A DNA stretch of 34,473 nt from an uncultured Sphingomonadales bacterium. GTDB taxonomy: Bacteria > Pseudomonadota > Alphaproteobacteria > Sphingomonadales > CAKZYD01. Position 1 is the stretch's first letter. Each line of letters opens with the position of its first letter. This document shows, piece by piece, positions 1-8,197 of the stretch. Below the pieces are notes generated by a model. It was given only the letters and a program-made list of their open reading frames with translations, searched no databases and was not told the DNA's origin. Where the stretch lies: assembly GCA_937884085.1 (NCBI GenBank), contig CAKZYD010000209.1, positions 1 through 34,473 on the forward strand. Reading direction: 5' to 3'. The translations under genes and the position numbers were made by a program.

Positions 1-1012
1 GATTTTCGGTCCGTCCGGCAGCGGCAAAAGCCGTCTCCTGCGCTCCATCGCTGGACTTGATGGGCGTGATACTGGGCGGGCAACGGGGTCTATCCAATTC
101 GGGCCCTCCGTTTGGCAAGAGCATGCTGGCCGCGCCGCTACGCCAGCCCATGCCAGGTCAATTGGCTTTGTGCCGCAGCAGCCAGCGCTATTTCCGCATC
201 TGACGGTTCAAGGCAATTTGGCCTATGCCGCGCGGCGCGGTGGCGGCGCAGGCCTCAGCCTGGAAGAGGCAATCGATATATTTGATCTTGCGGCGCTGTT
301 GCCCAGGAAACCGACCACGCTGTCTGGCGGAGAAGCGCAGCGTGTCAGCCTGGCCCGGGCCTTGGCGCGGCGGCCCCGTCTCTTGTTGTTGGATGAACCC
401 TTGTCTGGCCTTGATCGCCCCCGCGCCCTCAGCACGCTGTCAGCCATAGAAGCCGTGTGTCGACGCTTTGGGCTGACCGCCATCTTTGTCAGTCATATCG
501 TCGAAGAAATCATCCGCATTGCCGATCGCACCATGCTGCTTTCGGGGCATACAGTGTTGGCTCATGGCCCAACGGTGGATGTCTTCGACCAGATTGATCA
601 AGCCGCGGCCGTGGGCGCGTTTGAAGCAGGCAGTATATTGGAAGCCCGCGTCGCCGCGCATGATCCAGAGATGATGCTGACCTCTCTCAGCATATCGGGC
701 GAGACGCTCGTTATGCCGATGCTGGACAGGCTTGAGGTCGGCGCTACTGTGCGGGTTAGACTGCGGGCGCGCGATGTGGCCGTCGCCTTGTCCCGTCCAG
801 CTGATATTTCCATCCGCAACTGCCTGCCAGCCACCATTGTCTCCATAGAGCGGGTGGAAGGGTCCGCCTTTGCCGAGGTACGTATGCAGTTTGGCACAGC
901 GACTTTGATGGCGCGGCTCACGGTGGCGGCTATTACAGCACTGCAGCTCGCCCCAGGTAAGCCAGTCTTTGCGCTGGTGAAATCAATCAGCTTTGATCGC
1001 CGGCTTTTCTAG
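1..1012 (+). CDS. modC: Molybdate ABC transporter ATP-binding protein ModC (5' end cut)
   Basis: ATPase subunit that would power a ModB permease for molybdate uptake at the inner membrane. The ORF track starts at a GTG at 170, but the same frame is open to the window edge and encodes the Walker A motif GPSGSGKS at bases 8-31, so the true start lies outside. In order: Walker A, Q-loop region (GFVPQQ), signature LSGGEAQRVSLARAL, Walker B LLLLDEPLSGLD and switch histidine FVSHIVEE. A C-terminal segment of about 110 residues fits the TOBE/Mop domain that separates ModC from generic ABC ATPases. modA and modB would be expected just upstream. It converges on nrdJ with a 25-bp gap. Other TOBE-carrying importers (sulfate, polyamine, iron) are less likely, given the close fit of the tail to ModC. 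Confidence 0.85.
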   Translation, partial: IFGPSGSGKSRLLRSIAGLDGRDTGRATGSIQFGPSVWQEHAGRAATPAHARSIGFVPQQPALFPHLTVQGNLAYAARRGGGAGLSLEEAIDIFDLAALLPRKPTTLSGGEAQRVSLARALARRPRLLLLDEPLSGLDRPRALSTLSAIEAVCRRFGLTAIFVSHIVEEIIRIADRTMLLSGHTVLAHGPTVDVFDQIDQAAAVGAFEAGSILEARVAAHDPEMMLTSLSISGETLVMPMLDRLEVGATVRVRLRARDVAVALSRPADISIRNCLPATIVSIERVEGSAFAEVRMQFGTATLMARLTVAAITALQLAPGKPVFALVKSISFDRRLF

Positions 1013-1037
1013 CTCGATACGGCCAGTTTGCTGAGGC

Positions 1038-3380
1038 CTAGCCGCATTTTGAATAGCCGCAGCTGATACAGGTGTCACAGCCTTCCTGCTTGATGAGCGC
1101 TGGCGCCCCGCATTTGGGGCAACTGGCTGCGCCCGCATGCGCTGGCGCGCCATCATCATTGGTGCCCACCGCCTTGCGCACTTTTTCTTGTGCATCTAGG
1201 GCTAGGCCGTCATCGGGTGCTTCCATGAAACCGATGTCGATCAGATGCTGTTCAATGACATCGCCAATACTGGCCAGCAAGGACGGGACATAGCGCCCTT
1301 GTACCCAATAGCCCCCGCGCGGGTCGAACACGGCTTTTAGCTCTTCAACGACAAAGCTTACATCGCCGCCACGGCGGAACACGGCTGAGATCATCCGCGT
1401 TAAAGCGACAGTCCAAGCATAATGTTCCATGCTTTTTGAGTTGATGAACACTTCAAAAGGGCGTCGGCGCCCATCTTGGATGACGTCATTCAAGGTGATG
1501 TACATGGCATGGTCAGAGGCCGGCCAGCGCACCTTGTACGTTTTGCCTGGCAATACCTCCGGCCGGTCAAGCGGCTGGGTCATGTAGACAATGCCGCCCG
1601 CTTCATAGACATCTTTTGGCTTTGCCGTGGCCGCGGGGCTCTCAGCAAGCGGCAATTGCGGCTCTTCTTTTCCCTGCTCGTCTTTGGTTTCTAAAACAGA
1701 GCCAGTGACGTCATTGGGCCGATAGGTGGTGCAGCCTTTGCAGCCGGACCGGTAAGCCTCAGCATAAACGTCCTTAAAGTCCTCAAAACTGATGTCTTCG
1801 GGGCAATTGATGGTCTTGGAAATCGATGAATCAATATGGCGCTGAACAACGGCTTGAACCTTTACATGGTCCATGGGGCTCAGGGTTTGCGCGGTAACAA
1901 AATAGTCTGGGAGCGGCGCATCCTCGCCGAATTTCTCGCGGAACTTGCGATAGGCGTAATCGCTTACGGTTTCTTCTTTTCGGGTATTGTCTGGCATCAA
2001 TACCTTGCGCGTATAGGTGAAGGAGAACACTGGCTCGAGGCCGGACGACACATTGTCCGCGAAGAGCGAAATGGTGCCGGTTGGCGCGACGGACGTCACA
2101 AGCGCGTTGCGAATACCATGTTCTGCAATGGCGGTTTGCACATCCTCATCCAGCGCCTTAATCGTCGGCGATGCCAAATACTGATCGCGGTCAAATAGCG
2201 GGAAGGCACCTTTCTCTTTCGCCAGGTCAACGGAAGCTAAATAGGCTTCGCGCTGCAATAGGCCGAGCCAATGATCAATCGTCTTTAGGGACCGTGCCCC
2301 GCCATAGCGCTGCCCCACCATGATAAGGGCGTCAGCCAGGCCAGTAACGCCAAGCCCGATGCGCCGTTTCGCCTTGGCTTCCTGGCGCTGTTCATCGAGT
2401 GGAAACTGCGAGACATCGACGACATTATCCATCATGCGCACGGCTGTGTGGATGGTTTGTTTGAGGGCTGCTTCATCAAGCGCGGCGTCTTCCTCAAAAG
2501 GCTGGGTGATAAACCTAGCTAAATTAACGGACCCCAGCAGGCAGGCGCCATAAGGCGGGAGGGGCTGTTCGCCGCAGGGATTGGTGGCGAAAATCTCCTC
2601 ACAATAGGCCAGGTTGTTGCGCGCATTGATGCGGTCGATGAAAATCACACCTGGCTCTGCATAGGCATAAGTCGAGCGCATGATCGTGTCCCAAAGATCC
2701 CGGGCAGCCAGGGTTTTGAACACGGTTCCATCAAACACCAGGTCCCAAGGCTGGTCCTCTTCTACGGCTTTCATGAAGCTATCTGTCACCAGTACGGTCA
2801 GATTGAACATGCGCAGTCGCCCAGGGTCCCGTTTGGCTTTGTTGAAGTCTTCAATGTCGGTGTGATCGCAGCGCATGGTGGCCATCATGGCGCCGCGGCG
2901 ATAGCCTGCTGACATGATGGTACGGCACATGGAATCCCAGACATCCATGAAGCTGAGTGGCCCAGAGGCGTCCGCGCCCACACCTTTGACCAGGGCCCCT
3001 TTTGGCCGGATGGTGGAAAAGTCATATCCGATGCCGCCGCCTTGCTGCATGGTCAGCGCGGCTTCCTTTAGATTGCTAAAGATGCCGTCCAGCGAATCGG
3101 GCACGCAGCCCATCACAAAGCAATTGAACAGCGTGACGTCCCGCCCCGTTCCTGCCCCTGCAAGAATGCGGCCGGCGGGCAAATATTTATAGTCTTTCAG
3201 CGCTTCATAAAACGTATCGGCCCAAGCCTGCTGGCTGACCGGCGCTTCGCAGGCGGCAAGCGCATCGGCCACTCGGCGCCAGCTGTCCTCAATGGTTTTA
3301 TCGACCGCTTCACCATCCGTGGTTTTCAGCCGATATTTCATATCCCAGATTTGCTGCGAAATTGCCGCGCTCGTGGCCAT
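1038..3380 (-). CDS. nrdJ: Adenosylcobalamin-dependent (class II) ribonucleotide reductase NrdJ
   Basis: Reduces ribonucleotides to deoxyribonucleotides using a thiyl radical made from adenosylcobalamin, so it needs neither oxygen nor a separate radical subunit. I start it at ATG 3380 (780 aa) rather than the tracked 3587: the protein then begins MATSAAISQQ, a TGAGG ribosome site lies about 9 bases upstream, and the longer form would overlap plsC. The active-site pattern is complete: the NPCGEQ loop (N267, C269, E271), and C87 (LFNCFV) with C280 (YGACLLG) as the redox pair. The C-terminus is a cysteine-rich tail (CPKCG ... CISCGYSKCG), fitting the zinc-ribbon/redox end of the TIGR02504-type enzyme. 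It is clearly shorter than the ~1200-aa B12-dependent reductases of many alphaproteobacteria. It follows plsC after a 145-bp gap in which I see no B12 riboswitch. Confidence 0.93.
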   Translation of the reverse strand: MATSAAISQQIWDMKYRLKTTDGEAVDKTIEDSWRRVADALAACEAPVSQQAWADTFYEALKDYKYLPAGRILAGAGTGRDVTLFNCFVMGCVPDSLDGIFSNLKEAALTMQQGGGIGYDFSTIRPKGALVKGVGADASGPLSFMDVWDSMCRTIMSAGYRRGAMMATMRCDHTDIEDFNKAKRDPGRLRMFNLTVLVTDSFMKAVEEDQPWDLVFDGTVFKTLAARDLWDTIMRSTYAYAEPGVIFIDRINARNNLAYCEEIFATNPCGEQPLPPYGACLLGSVNLARFITQPFEEDAALDEAALKQTIHTAVRMMDNVVDVSQFPLDEQRQEAKAKRRIGLGVTGLADALIMVGQRYGGARSLKTIDHWLGLLQREAYLASVDLAKEKGAFPLFDRDQYLASPTIKALDEDVQTAIAEHGIRNALVTSVAPTGTISLFADNVSSGLEPVFSFTYTRKVLMPDNTRKEETVSDYAYRKFREKFGEDAPLPDYFVTAQTLSPMDHVKVQAVVQRHIDSSISKTINCPEDISFEDFKDVYAEAYRSGCKGCTTYRPNDVTGSVLETKDEQGKEEPQLPLAESPAATAKPKDVYEAGGIVYMTQPLDRPEVLPGKTYKVRWPASDHAMYITLNDVIQDGRRRPFEVFINSKSMEHYAWTVALTRMISAVFRRGGDVSFVVEELKAVFDPRGGYWVQGRYVPSLLASIGDVIEQHLIDIGFMEAPDDGLALDAQEKVRKAVGTNDDGAPAHAGAASCPKCGAPALIKQEGCDTCISCGYSKCG

Positions 3381-3525
3381 GTTAATGCGCCTCATTTGGT
3401 CGTGGTGTTGAGCCTGAGCCCATATTGGGCTGTGCCGACTCACGCCCAGAATGCTGTGCAAAACCAACGCCGTTTGCAAGGGAAATTTTCCTGTTTTGTT
3501 CTCCTCAGTTTTTCCCGCATCTGTC

Positions 3526-4260
3526 CTAGGCCTTCTCCACAGGGTTGTTCTGCTGCGTTGACAGTAGCGCATCGCTGGCAGGCTCAATGGTGCTTTTGAG
3601 TGTCTCCAGCAGCTCGGCTTTTTTCAGGCCTGGCGGTATTTGCGGCAGAAATCGAACCTCAATGGCGCCGGGATATTTGCGCCAAGATTTGCGCGGCCAG
3701 ACTTGGCCGCTGTTCAGCGCAAAAGGATGGATGGGCATATCAAGTTGGCGATAAAGCGCCGCCACGCCCGGCTGGTAGGGCTTGCTTGTGCCGGGGGCGA
3801 CACGTGTTCCTTCGGGAAAGATCACGATAGGGCGACCATCTTTCGCCGCTTGGCGCGCGGCGCCTAGCATGGCGCGCAGTGCGGCCGAACCCGCTGAGCG
3901 GTCAATGGGGATCATATCGAGTTTCCAGATATACCAGCCAATCAGCGGCAGCCAGTTGAGCTCTTTTTTTAATACAAAAGCTGGGCGATCCAGAACCAGC
4001 GATAACAAGATGGTTTCCCACGCACTTTGGTGTTTGCCAGCTGTGATATAACCGCCGCCTTCCGGTGGTATGTCTCCGGTCACGCGCCAGGTGATCCCGC
4101 AGATGTGCTTTAAGAGGGACGCTGTCATGCGCGCCCATAGCCGATAGGACACGAACAGATAGTCCTTGGGCAACAAAAGCGTCGGCAACGAGAGGAGCGC
4201 CAGGACAAGCGTGCCTGAAAAGAACAGCAGGTTAAACAGAGCGGAGCGCAAAGTGGTCAT
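3526..4260 (-). CDS. plsC: 1-acyl-sn-glycerol-3-phosphate acyltransferase (PlsC family)
   Basis: Transfers a second acyl chain onto lysophosphatidic acid to make phosphatidic acid at the inner membrane. Starting at ATG 4260 gives 244 aa, a normal size for PlsC, and removes 32 tracked residues that overlap ydcF. A hydrophobic N-terminal segment (about residues 8-32) is followed by the acyltransferase motifs. Motif I reads GKHQSAWET, with H77 and E82, so it is HX4E rather than the usual HX4D. Motif III is FPEGTR (148-153). The gene starts 13 bp after ydcF in the ftsEX operon, linking phospholipid synthesis with division genes. It could instead act on another lysolipid, such as an ornithine-lipid precursor, which sequence alone cannot settle. 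Confidence 0.87.
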   Translation of the reverse strand: MTTLRSALFNLLFFSGTLVLALLSLPTLLLPKDYLFVSYRLWARMTASLLKHICGITWRVTGDIPPEGGGYITAGKHQSAWETILLSLVLDRPAFVLKKELNWLPLIGWYIWKLDMIPIDRSAGSAALRAMLGAARQAAKDGRPIVIFPEGTRVAPGTSKPYQPGVAALYRQLDMPIHPFALNSGQVWPRKSWRKYPGAIEVRFLPQIPPGLKKAELLETLKSTIEPASDALLSTQQNNPVEKA

Positions 4261-4273
4261 GACAGGCAAGAGG

Positions 4274-4840
4274 TCATGCAAAAAGGCGGGCAAAAAACAA
4301 CCGGATAAGGGCGAGGCTATATTTCGTGAACTCGCGCAGTTGCAGCATTGGGCCATGTGGTTGCGGCACTGTAATTGTCACCAAGCTGGCCTCTGGCATA
4401 ACGGCCGATAACTCTGCCAGAGCGCGGGGCATATGATAGGCTGATGTCAACACAAAAGCCTCTTTCATAGGGCGGGTCTTAAGCCATTCGGCCGCTTCCA
4501 GCGCGTTTCCAATGGTCTCGCGCGCTTCATAGCCTAAGGTGATGCAGCACATCACATCGGTTTCGCTCAGCCCGTCAATCTGCGGCAAATTGCTCGGCTT
4601 AAAGCCTTCGCCGAGGCCGGAGATAAAAACATGGCTGGTGCGTTTATCGGCCAATAGGTTGAGCGCCTCTTCCAGCCGGCCTGCATCGCCTGTTAAGACA
4701 ATTGTATTGGCCCTCGTGATGGCTGAGGCCAGTACTGCCTCTGAGGTCTTGGAAAAGCTGTCTTGGCGCGCATTGAATACCAGGAAAGCGCCTAGCAGCA
4801 GGGCGATGAGACCCACGCCAATCCGGACTGCCAGCGTCAT
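4274..4840 (-). CDS. YdcF-like DUF218 envelope protein
   Basis: A 188-aa protein of the DUF218/YdcF/SanA type. An N-terminal membrane segment (IGVGLIALLLGAFLVF, about residues 7-22) anchors a single domain expected to face the periplasm. The domain shows the family pattern of an early strand with a glycine/aspartate turn (IVLTGDAGR), a mid strand (VFISG) and a late segment with conserved histidine (VLTSAYHMPRA). Its ATG overlaps the ftsX stop as ATGA, so the two are translationally coupled. Biochemical function is not established for most members; SanA-type proteins are linked to envelope barrier function. Placement between ftsX and plsC suggests an envelope-assembly role, which is inference. 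Confidence 0.8.
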   Translation of the reverse strand: MTLAVRIGVGLIALLLGAFLVFNARQDSFSKTSEAVLASAITRANTIVLTGDAGRLEEALNLLADKRTSHVFISGLGEGFKPSNLPQIDGLSETDVMCCITLGYEARETIGNALEAAEWLKTRPMKEAFVLTSAYHMPRALAELSAVMPEASLVTITVPQPHGPMLQLREFTKYSLALIRLFFARLFA

Positions 4841-5733
4841 GGGATTTGCCGCAGGGCGTGAAAAACAGTCATGCGCGCCGTTATCAGCGTGAGGATCGCG
4901 GCCAGTACAGGCAAGGGCAGGATCGCCGCCATCGCCCAGCCAGTGCTGCGCATGATGCTCAGCAGGCCGTCCTCATTGCCATCCAGCGTCATCCCAAGCA
5001 CAACAAGCGTCAGCAAGGCGCCCACTGTGCCCGCCGCGCCGCCGATCAGCCCCAGGCGCATAAAGCTATATTGGAATTCCTTGGCAATGACCGTGTCTTC
5101 AGCGCCCATATGATGGACGATTTGGATTGTCGGTCGGTGCGCTGCCAATTGCGCGCGCGTTCCAAACACCACGACCGCCACTGCTGCTATCAAGACAACT
5201 GCCAGGATAAAATATGCATTGGCAATCAAGGCCAGCGCTGGTCGGCGCAGTTGCGACAGCCAGGTGCCAGCGCCATCTACCCGAGCGTCCTTAAACGTCT
5301 TAAGCGCTGCTTCGAGCGTTGCCGCATCAATCGCGCTGCCATCGCTCACTTTTACGTCGATCAGCGCTGGGACTGGCAAATCATCAGTCACATTGCCTTT
5401 TCCGAGCCACGTCTCCAGCAGCGCTTTGTTATCGGCTGTGGAGAGAATCTCATAGCTCGCCACACCAGTGGTTGTGTCCAATAGCGGCTTGAGAGCCTTG
5501 GCTATTTCATCTTCTAATGTTCCTGGGTCATAGGCATCTGCCGGGATTTGGATGGTGAAAGAGCGATCAAGATTGCGGCTCCAGGTGCCAATCCCCAATT
5601 GCAGCGATAGCGCCGCAAACAGCGATAGCGCGCTCATATACATCATCACGGCGATAATAACCGGCAGAAGCCCGCCCGCCCGCGCGCCATCGGGCAGGAT
5701 GTTAAATTGTGGCTTGAGTATTGGAAGGATCAA
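4837..5733 (-). CDS. ftsX: Cell division protein FtsX
   Basis: Membrane subunit of the FtsEX complex, which passes cytoplasmic ATP hydrolysis by FtsE to periplasmic regulators of septal peptidoglycan hydrolases. The 298-aa product has the FtsX topology: one N-terminal transmembrane helix (about residues 20-45), a periplasmic domain of roughly 110 residues, then three helices near the C-terminus (around 165-195, 225-250 and 265-290). The start codon overlaps the ftsE stop as ATGA, and its stop overlaps the ydcF start in the same way, so the genes are translationally coupled. Length is typical for alphaproteobacterial FtsX. The identity rests mainly on topology plus the adjoining ftsE, since FtsX sequences diverge strongly. 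Confidence 0.88.
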   Translation of the reverse strand: MILPILKPQFNILPDGARAGGLLPVIIAVMMYMSALSLFAALSLQLGIGTWSRNLDRSFTIQIPADAYDPGTLEDEIAKALKPLLDTTTGVASYEILSTADNKALLETWLGKGNVTDDLPVPALIDVKVSDGSAIDAATLEAALKTFKDARVDGAGTWLSQLRRPALALIANAYFILAVVLIAAVAVVVFGTRAQLAAHRPTIQIVHHMGAEDTVIAKEFQYSFMRLGLIGGAAGTVGALLTLVVLGMTLDGNEDGLLSIMRSTGWAMAAILPLPVLAAILTLITARMTVFHALRQIP

Positions 5734-6467
5734 GCCACGCCACCTTGATACGGCGATGGAACAAGCTCGCCATCTTCCAGATGCAGGATATTGGCCGATA
5801 CGCGCTCCAATAGCCCTGTCTCATGTGTTGCAATTACCACAGTCGTGCCGATTTTGTTGAGCTCAGCAAAGAGATGCAGCAAGCGCCGCGACATTTGCGG
5901 GTCCACATTGCCGGTCGGTTCATCGGCAATCAACATGTCTGGCCGCCCGATCACAGCCCGGGCAATGGCAACGCGCTGCTGCTCTCCGCCGGACAGCGTT
6001 GGCGGGGTGGCATCCATGCGGTCTGCCAAGCCCACCCACGTGAGCAGCTCGCGCACATGGTCGCGAATTTGTGCGTCTTTACCGCCGGCAAGCCGCAGCG
6101 GCAGCGCCACATTTTCTAAGGCGCTCAAATGATCCAATAAGCGAAAGTCTTGAAACACGACGCCAATGCGCCGCCGCAGTGCGGGCAGCCGTCGCCGCGC
6201 CATATTGGCGGCATCTTGGCCGAAAATCTCAATGATGCCACGAGAGGGCCGATGGGCGAGGTATAAAAGCTTGAGCAGCGATGTCTTCCCCGCGCCGCTC
6301 GGTCCGGTCAAGAAATGAAAGCTGCCTGGCTCGAGTTGAAAGGTGATGTTGCGCAGAACTTCCTTCCCCAGGCCATAGCGCATGCCAACATTTTCAAAGC
6401 GCACACGATTCGCCTGGCCCACGCTTTCCAGTGTCGGGGTCACAGCATTTGCCGATAAGGTGGACAC
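5730..6467 (-). CDS. ftsE: Cell division ATP-binding protein FtsE
   Basis: ABC ATPase partner of FtsX at the division site. Motifs in order: Walker A TGPSGAGKTS (about residues 54-63), Q-loop GVVFQDFRLLD, signature LSGGEQQRVAIARA, Walker B MLIADEPTGNVD and switch VIATHE. The opening RVRFENVGMRYG is characteristic of FtsE. The tracked ORF runs back to 6746, far too long. I chose GTG 6467 (245 aa) because GGGGAG sits six bases upstream. That leaves about 21 residues before the conserved core. An internal GTG at 6404 would give a 224-aa product of more usual length and has a weaker AGG eight bases ahead. First gene of the ftsE-ftsX-ydcF-plsC unit and divergent from the zinc-ribbon gene. Confidence 0.93.
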   Translation of the reverse strand: MSTLSANAVTPTLESVGQANRVRFENVGMRYGLGKEVLRNITFQLEPGSFHFLTGPSGAGKTSLLKLLYLAHRPSRGIIEIFGQDAANMARRRLPALRRRIGVVFQDFRLLDHLSALENVALPLRLAGGKDAQIRDHVRELLTWVGLADRMDATPPTLSGGEQQRVAIARAVIGRPDMLIADEPTGNVDPQMSRRLLHLFAELNKIGTTVVIATHETGLLERVSANILHLEDGELVPSPYQGGVA

Positions 6468-6651
6468 GACTTTCTCCCCAAAGCGCCGGATGGTGTTTGG
6501 CCCATCACTGTAGTGCTTTGAAGCGGCAAATAAAGGGGTAAGGTGGCAATCGCCCATGCTCGCGCGGCATGCAATTCGCGCGCAGCCTGCTTGCAACATT
6601 TTCGAAAACCGGTCAAAAGCACTGCAGGTAGGAAAAGCGGAGCGGCTTTTT

Positions 6652-7635
6652 TTGATCGTCACATGTGAAAACTGTTCTAGCCGATTTGTCGTCGACCCCA
6701 AGCAATTGGAGCCCAGGGGCCGCCGGGTTCGCTGTGCGCGCTGCAAATATGTGTGGTTTCAAGCGCCCTCGGACGAAGCCGTTCTGTCTGGTGAAGCTGA
6801 TGTGGCTGCAGCCCAGCAAGAAGATCGAAAGCAGATTTTTCGGCGAAGCGGCGAAGCTGTTGCTGATGCGGCCGCGCCAGGCCCCTTCACGGAACCAGAG
6901 CCAACCCCAGAGCCTGATGACAGCGCCATGTCTGACGCGGCCGCTGTGGACGAGGATATTTCATCGGAGGCGGATACACCCGGGTTTGACGACCCGCAGG
7001 TGCAACCTGAGCCCGCCTCGGATGACGCGCCTGAGCCGCAAGAAGACGAAACCTTTCCCGACCTGCCTTGGGGCAAAGCGGATAGACCACGACGCTCTCA
7101 GGTACCGGCGGTGTATAAAGAACGCTCGCCTTGGCTGGTGGCGGCCGGTTGGGCTGTCCTTTTCGCGCTGGTTGCATCGACCTTTAGCGGGCTTATTTTC
7201 GCGCGCGAAACCATTGCATCGAAAATACCGTCCACGAAACCGCTTTATGCCGCTATCGGGCTGGAAATTGAGCCGGAGATCATTGAATATAATGTGGCGC
7301 GGTATCTCAGACTAGAAACGCCGCCGCCGCCGCCGGCTGACTTGCGCGACGGCATGATTGTGCAAGAAGTCACAGGCACTATCACCAACACTGCCAACGC
7401 GCCGGTCAAGCTCCCTGTGCTGGAGGGCAAATTGTTAGACCGGGACAACAATGAGCTCTACCGCTGGGTTTTCTCTGCTGACACCGATGTCTTAAAGCCG
7501 GGTGAGCGCATTGCCTTCGCCACTGAAATTGTGGACATGCCGCAAGAGGCGGTTGAAATGGAGCTTAGCTTTGCTGAAAACGCTGCATCTAGCGGCGCGG
7601 CAGGCCAAAGCGATTCCTACCAAAACTCGCGCTAG
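6652..7635 (+). CDS. MJ0042 zinc-ribbon / DUF3426 membrane protein
   Basis: A 327-aa protein with an N-terminal zinc ribbon of the MJ0042 type: CENC at residues 5-8 and CARC about 20 residues later. An acidic, proline-rich linker of roughly 120 residues follows, then one transmembrane helix (WLVAAGWAVLFALVASTFSG) and a C-terminal DUF3426-like domain (IVQEVTGTITNTANAPV ... FATEI). Homologues begin with the zinc ribbon itself, so I start at TTG 6652, nine bases after a GGAG; the tracked ATG at 6556 adds 32 implausible residues. The gene is divergent from ftsE, a common alphaproteobacterial arrangement, and ends in a strong terminator. The function is unknown; the shape suggests a cytoplasmic sensor tethered to the membrane. 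Confidence 0.82.
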   Translation: MIVTCENCSSRFVVDPKQLEPRGRRVRCARCKYVWFQAPSDEAVLSGEADVAAAQQEDRKQIFRRSGEAVADAAAPGPFTEPEPTPEPDDSAMSDAAAVDEDISSEADTPGFDDPQVQPEPASDDAPEPQEDETFPDLPWGKADRPRRSQVPAVYKERSPWLVAAGWAVLFALVASTFSGLIFARETIASKIPSTKPLYAAIGLEIEPEIIEYNVARYLRLETPPPPPADLRDGMIVQEVTGTITNTANAPVKLPVLEGKLLDRDNNELYRWVFSADTDVLKPGERIAFATEIVDMPQEAVEMELSFAENAASSGAAGQSDSYQNSR

Positions 7636-7681
7636 CGCCGTCTCATAGTCTGGGTGGATATGAGATGGCGCTAGAGTTTTT
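7632..7681 (+). terminator. Rho-independent terminator overlapping the zinc-ribbon gene stop codon
   Basis: A 16-bp stem (CTAGCGCCGTCTCATA at 7632-7647 with its complement at 7659-7674, one G-U pair) with an 11-base loop, followed by TTTTT at 7677-7681. The TAG stop codon lies inside the left arm, so termination sits directly at the end of the gene and separates it from the response regulator. Confidence 0.87.
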
Positions 7682-7742
7682 CCTTTGCCGCACTTTGCGG
7701 GCGCATAACCGACGCCCACTTATGCTGAAAGTGCTCTAGACC

Positions 7743-8099
7743 ATGGCAAATATTCTTGTTGCCGAAGATGACCCGGCCGTGCGGGACTTTGTTAGCCGCG
7801 CTTTAGAAGCGCATGGCTATAGCGTGGAGACCGCCAGTGATGGCGGCGCGGCGCTAGAAGAACTGCAGCAGCGCGGCTATGACCTGCTGCTCACGGACAT
7901 CATGATGCCCGTCATGGACGGTATTGCCCTTGCCCTGCAAGCGGCGGAGCTTCACCCTCATATGCCGATTTTGATGATGACGGGCTACTCCGGCCAAAAA
8001 GAACGCGCCCACAATCTCGATGCCTTGATTGAGGACGTTCTTTTAAAGCCGTTTAACCTGGACCAGTTGCGCAAGGCGGTCAGTGCCGCCCTGTCTTGA
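7743..8099 (+). CDS. cpdR: CpdR-like single-domain response regulator
   Basis: A 118-aa stand-alone receiver domain with no output domain. The acidic pocket (E8, D9, D10), phosphoacceptor D52 (LLLTDIMMP), T80 (LMMTGYS) and K102 (LLKPF) are all present, so it should be phosphorylatable. The sequence resembles CpdR, which in Caulobacter is phosphorylated through the CckA-ChpT relay and, when unphosphorylated, primes ClpXP to degrade cell-cycle substrates such as PdeA. The assignment rests on whole-domain similarity (an ILVAEDD start, the LLLTDIMMP stretch and LLKPFNLDQL end) and on the lack of an output domain. No kinase gene lies nearby. Another orphan CheY-like regulator is the alternative. 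I see only a weak ribosome site. Confidence 0.75.
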   Translation: MANILVAEDDPAVRDFVSRALEAHGYSVETASDGGAALEELQQRGYDLLLTDIMMPVMDGIALALQAAELHPHMPILMMTGYSGQKERAHNLDALIEDVLLKPFNLDQLRKAVSAALS

Positions 8100-8197
8100 C
8101 TGTGCCTTGACTGTCTTAGCCTAAATTTTGTGGCCTAGCTCGCAGCAGGGGCTGCGTCTGCGCCAATCCCTAGCTCGTTGGGCTCCATGGTTTGGAA

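Noticed and set aside
1836-2198. 120-aa plus-strand ORF
   Set aside because: Antisense to the conserved nrdJ core; no ribosome site and no recognisable family.
3381-3525. Possible cobalamin riboswitch upstream of nrdJ
   Set aside because: The gap is too short for a full element and I see no B12-box-like core.
4846-5484. 212-aa plus-strand ORF
   Set aside because: Exact antisense shadow of ftsX, rich in Arg, Gln and His with no domain; ftsX has full topology and operon context.
8135-8155. Small GCAGC/GCTGC hairpin between cpdR and sapC
   Set aside because: Five-base stem with no T-run on either strand; too weak to call a terminator.
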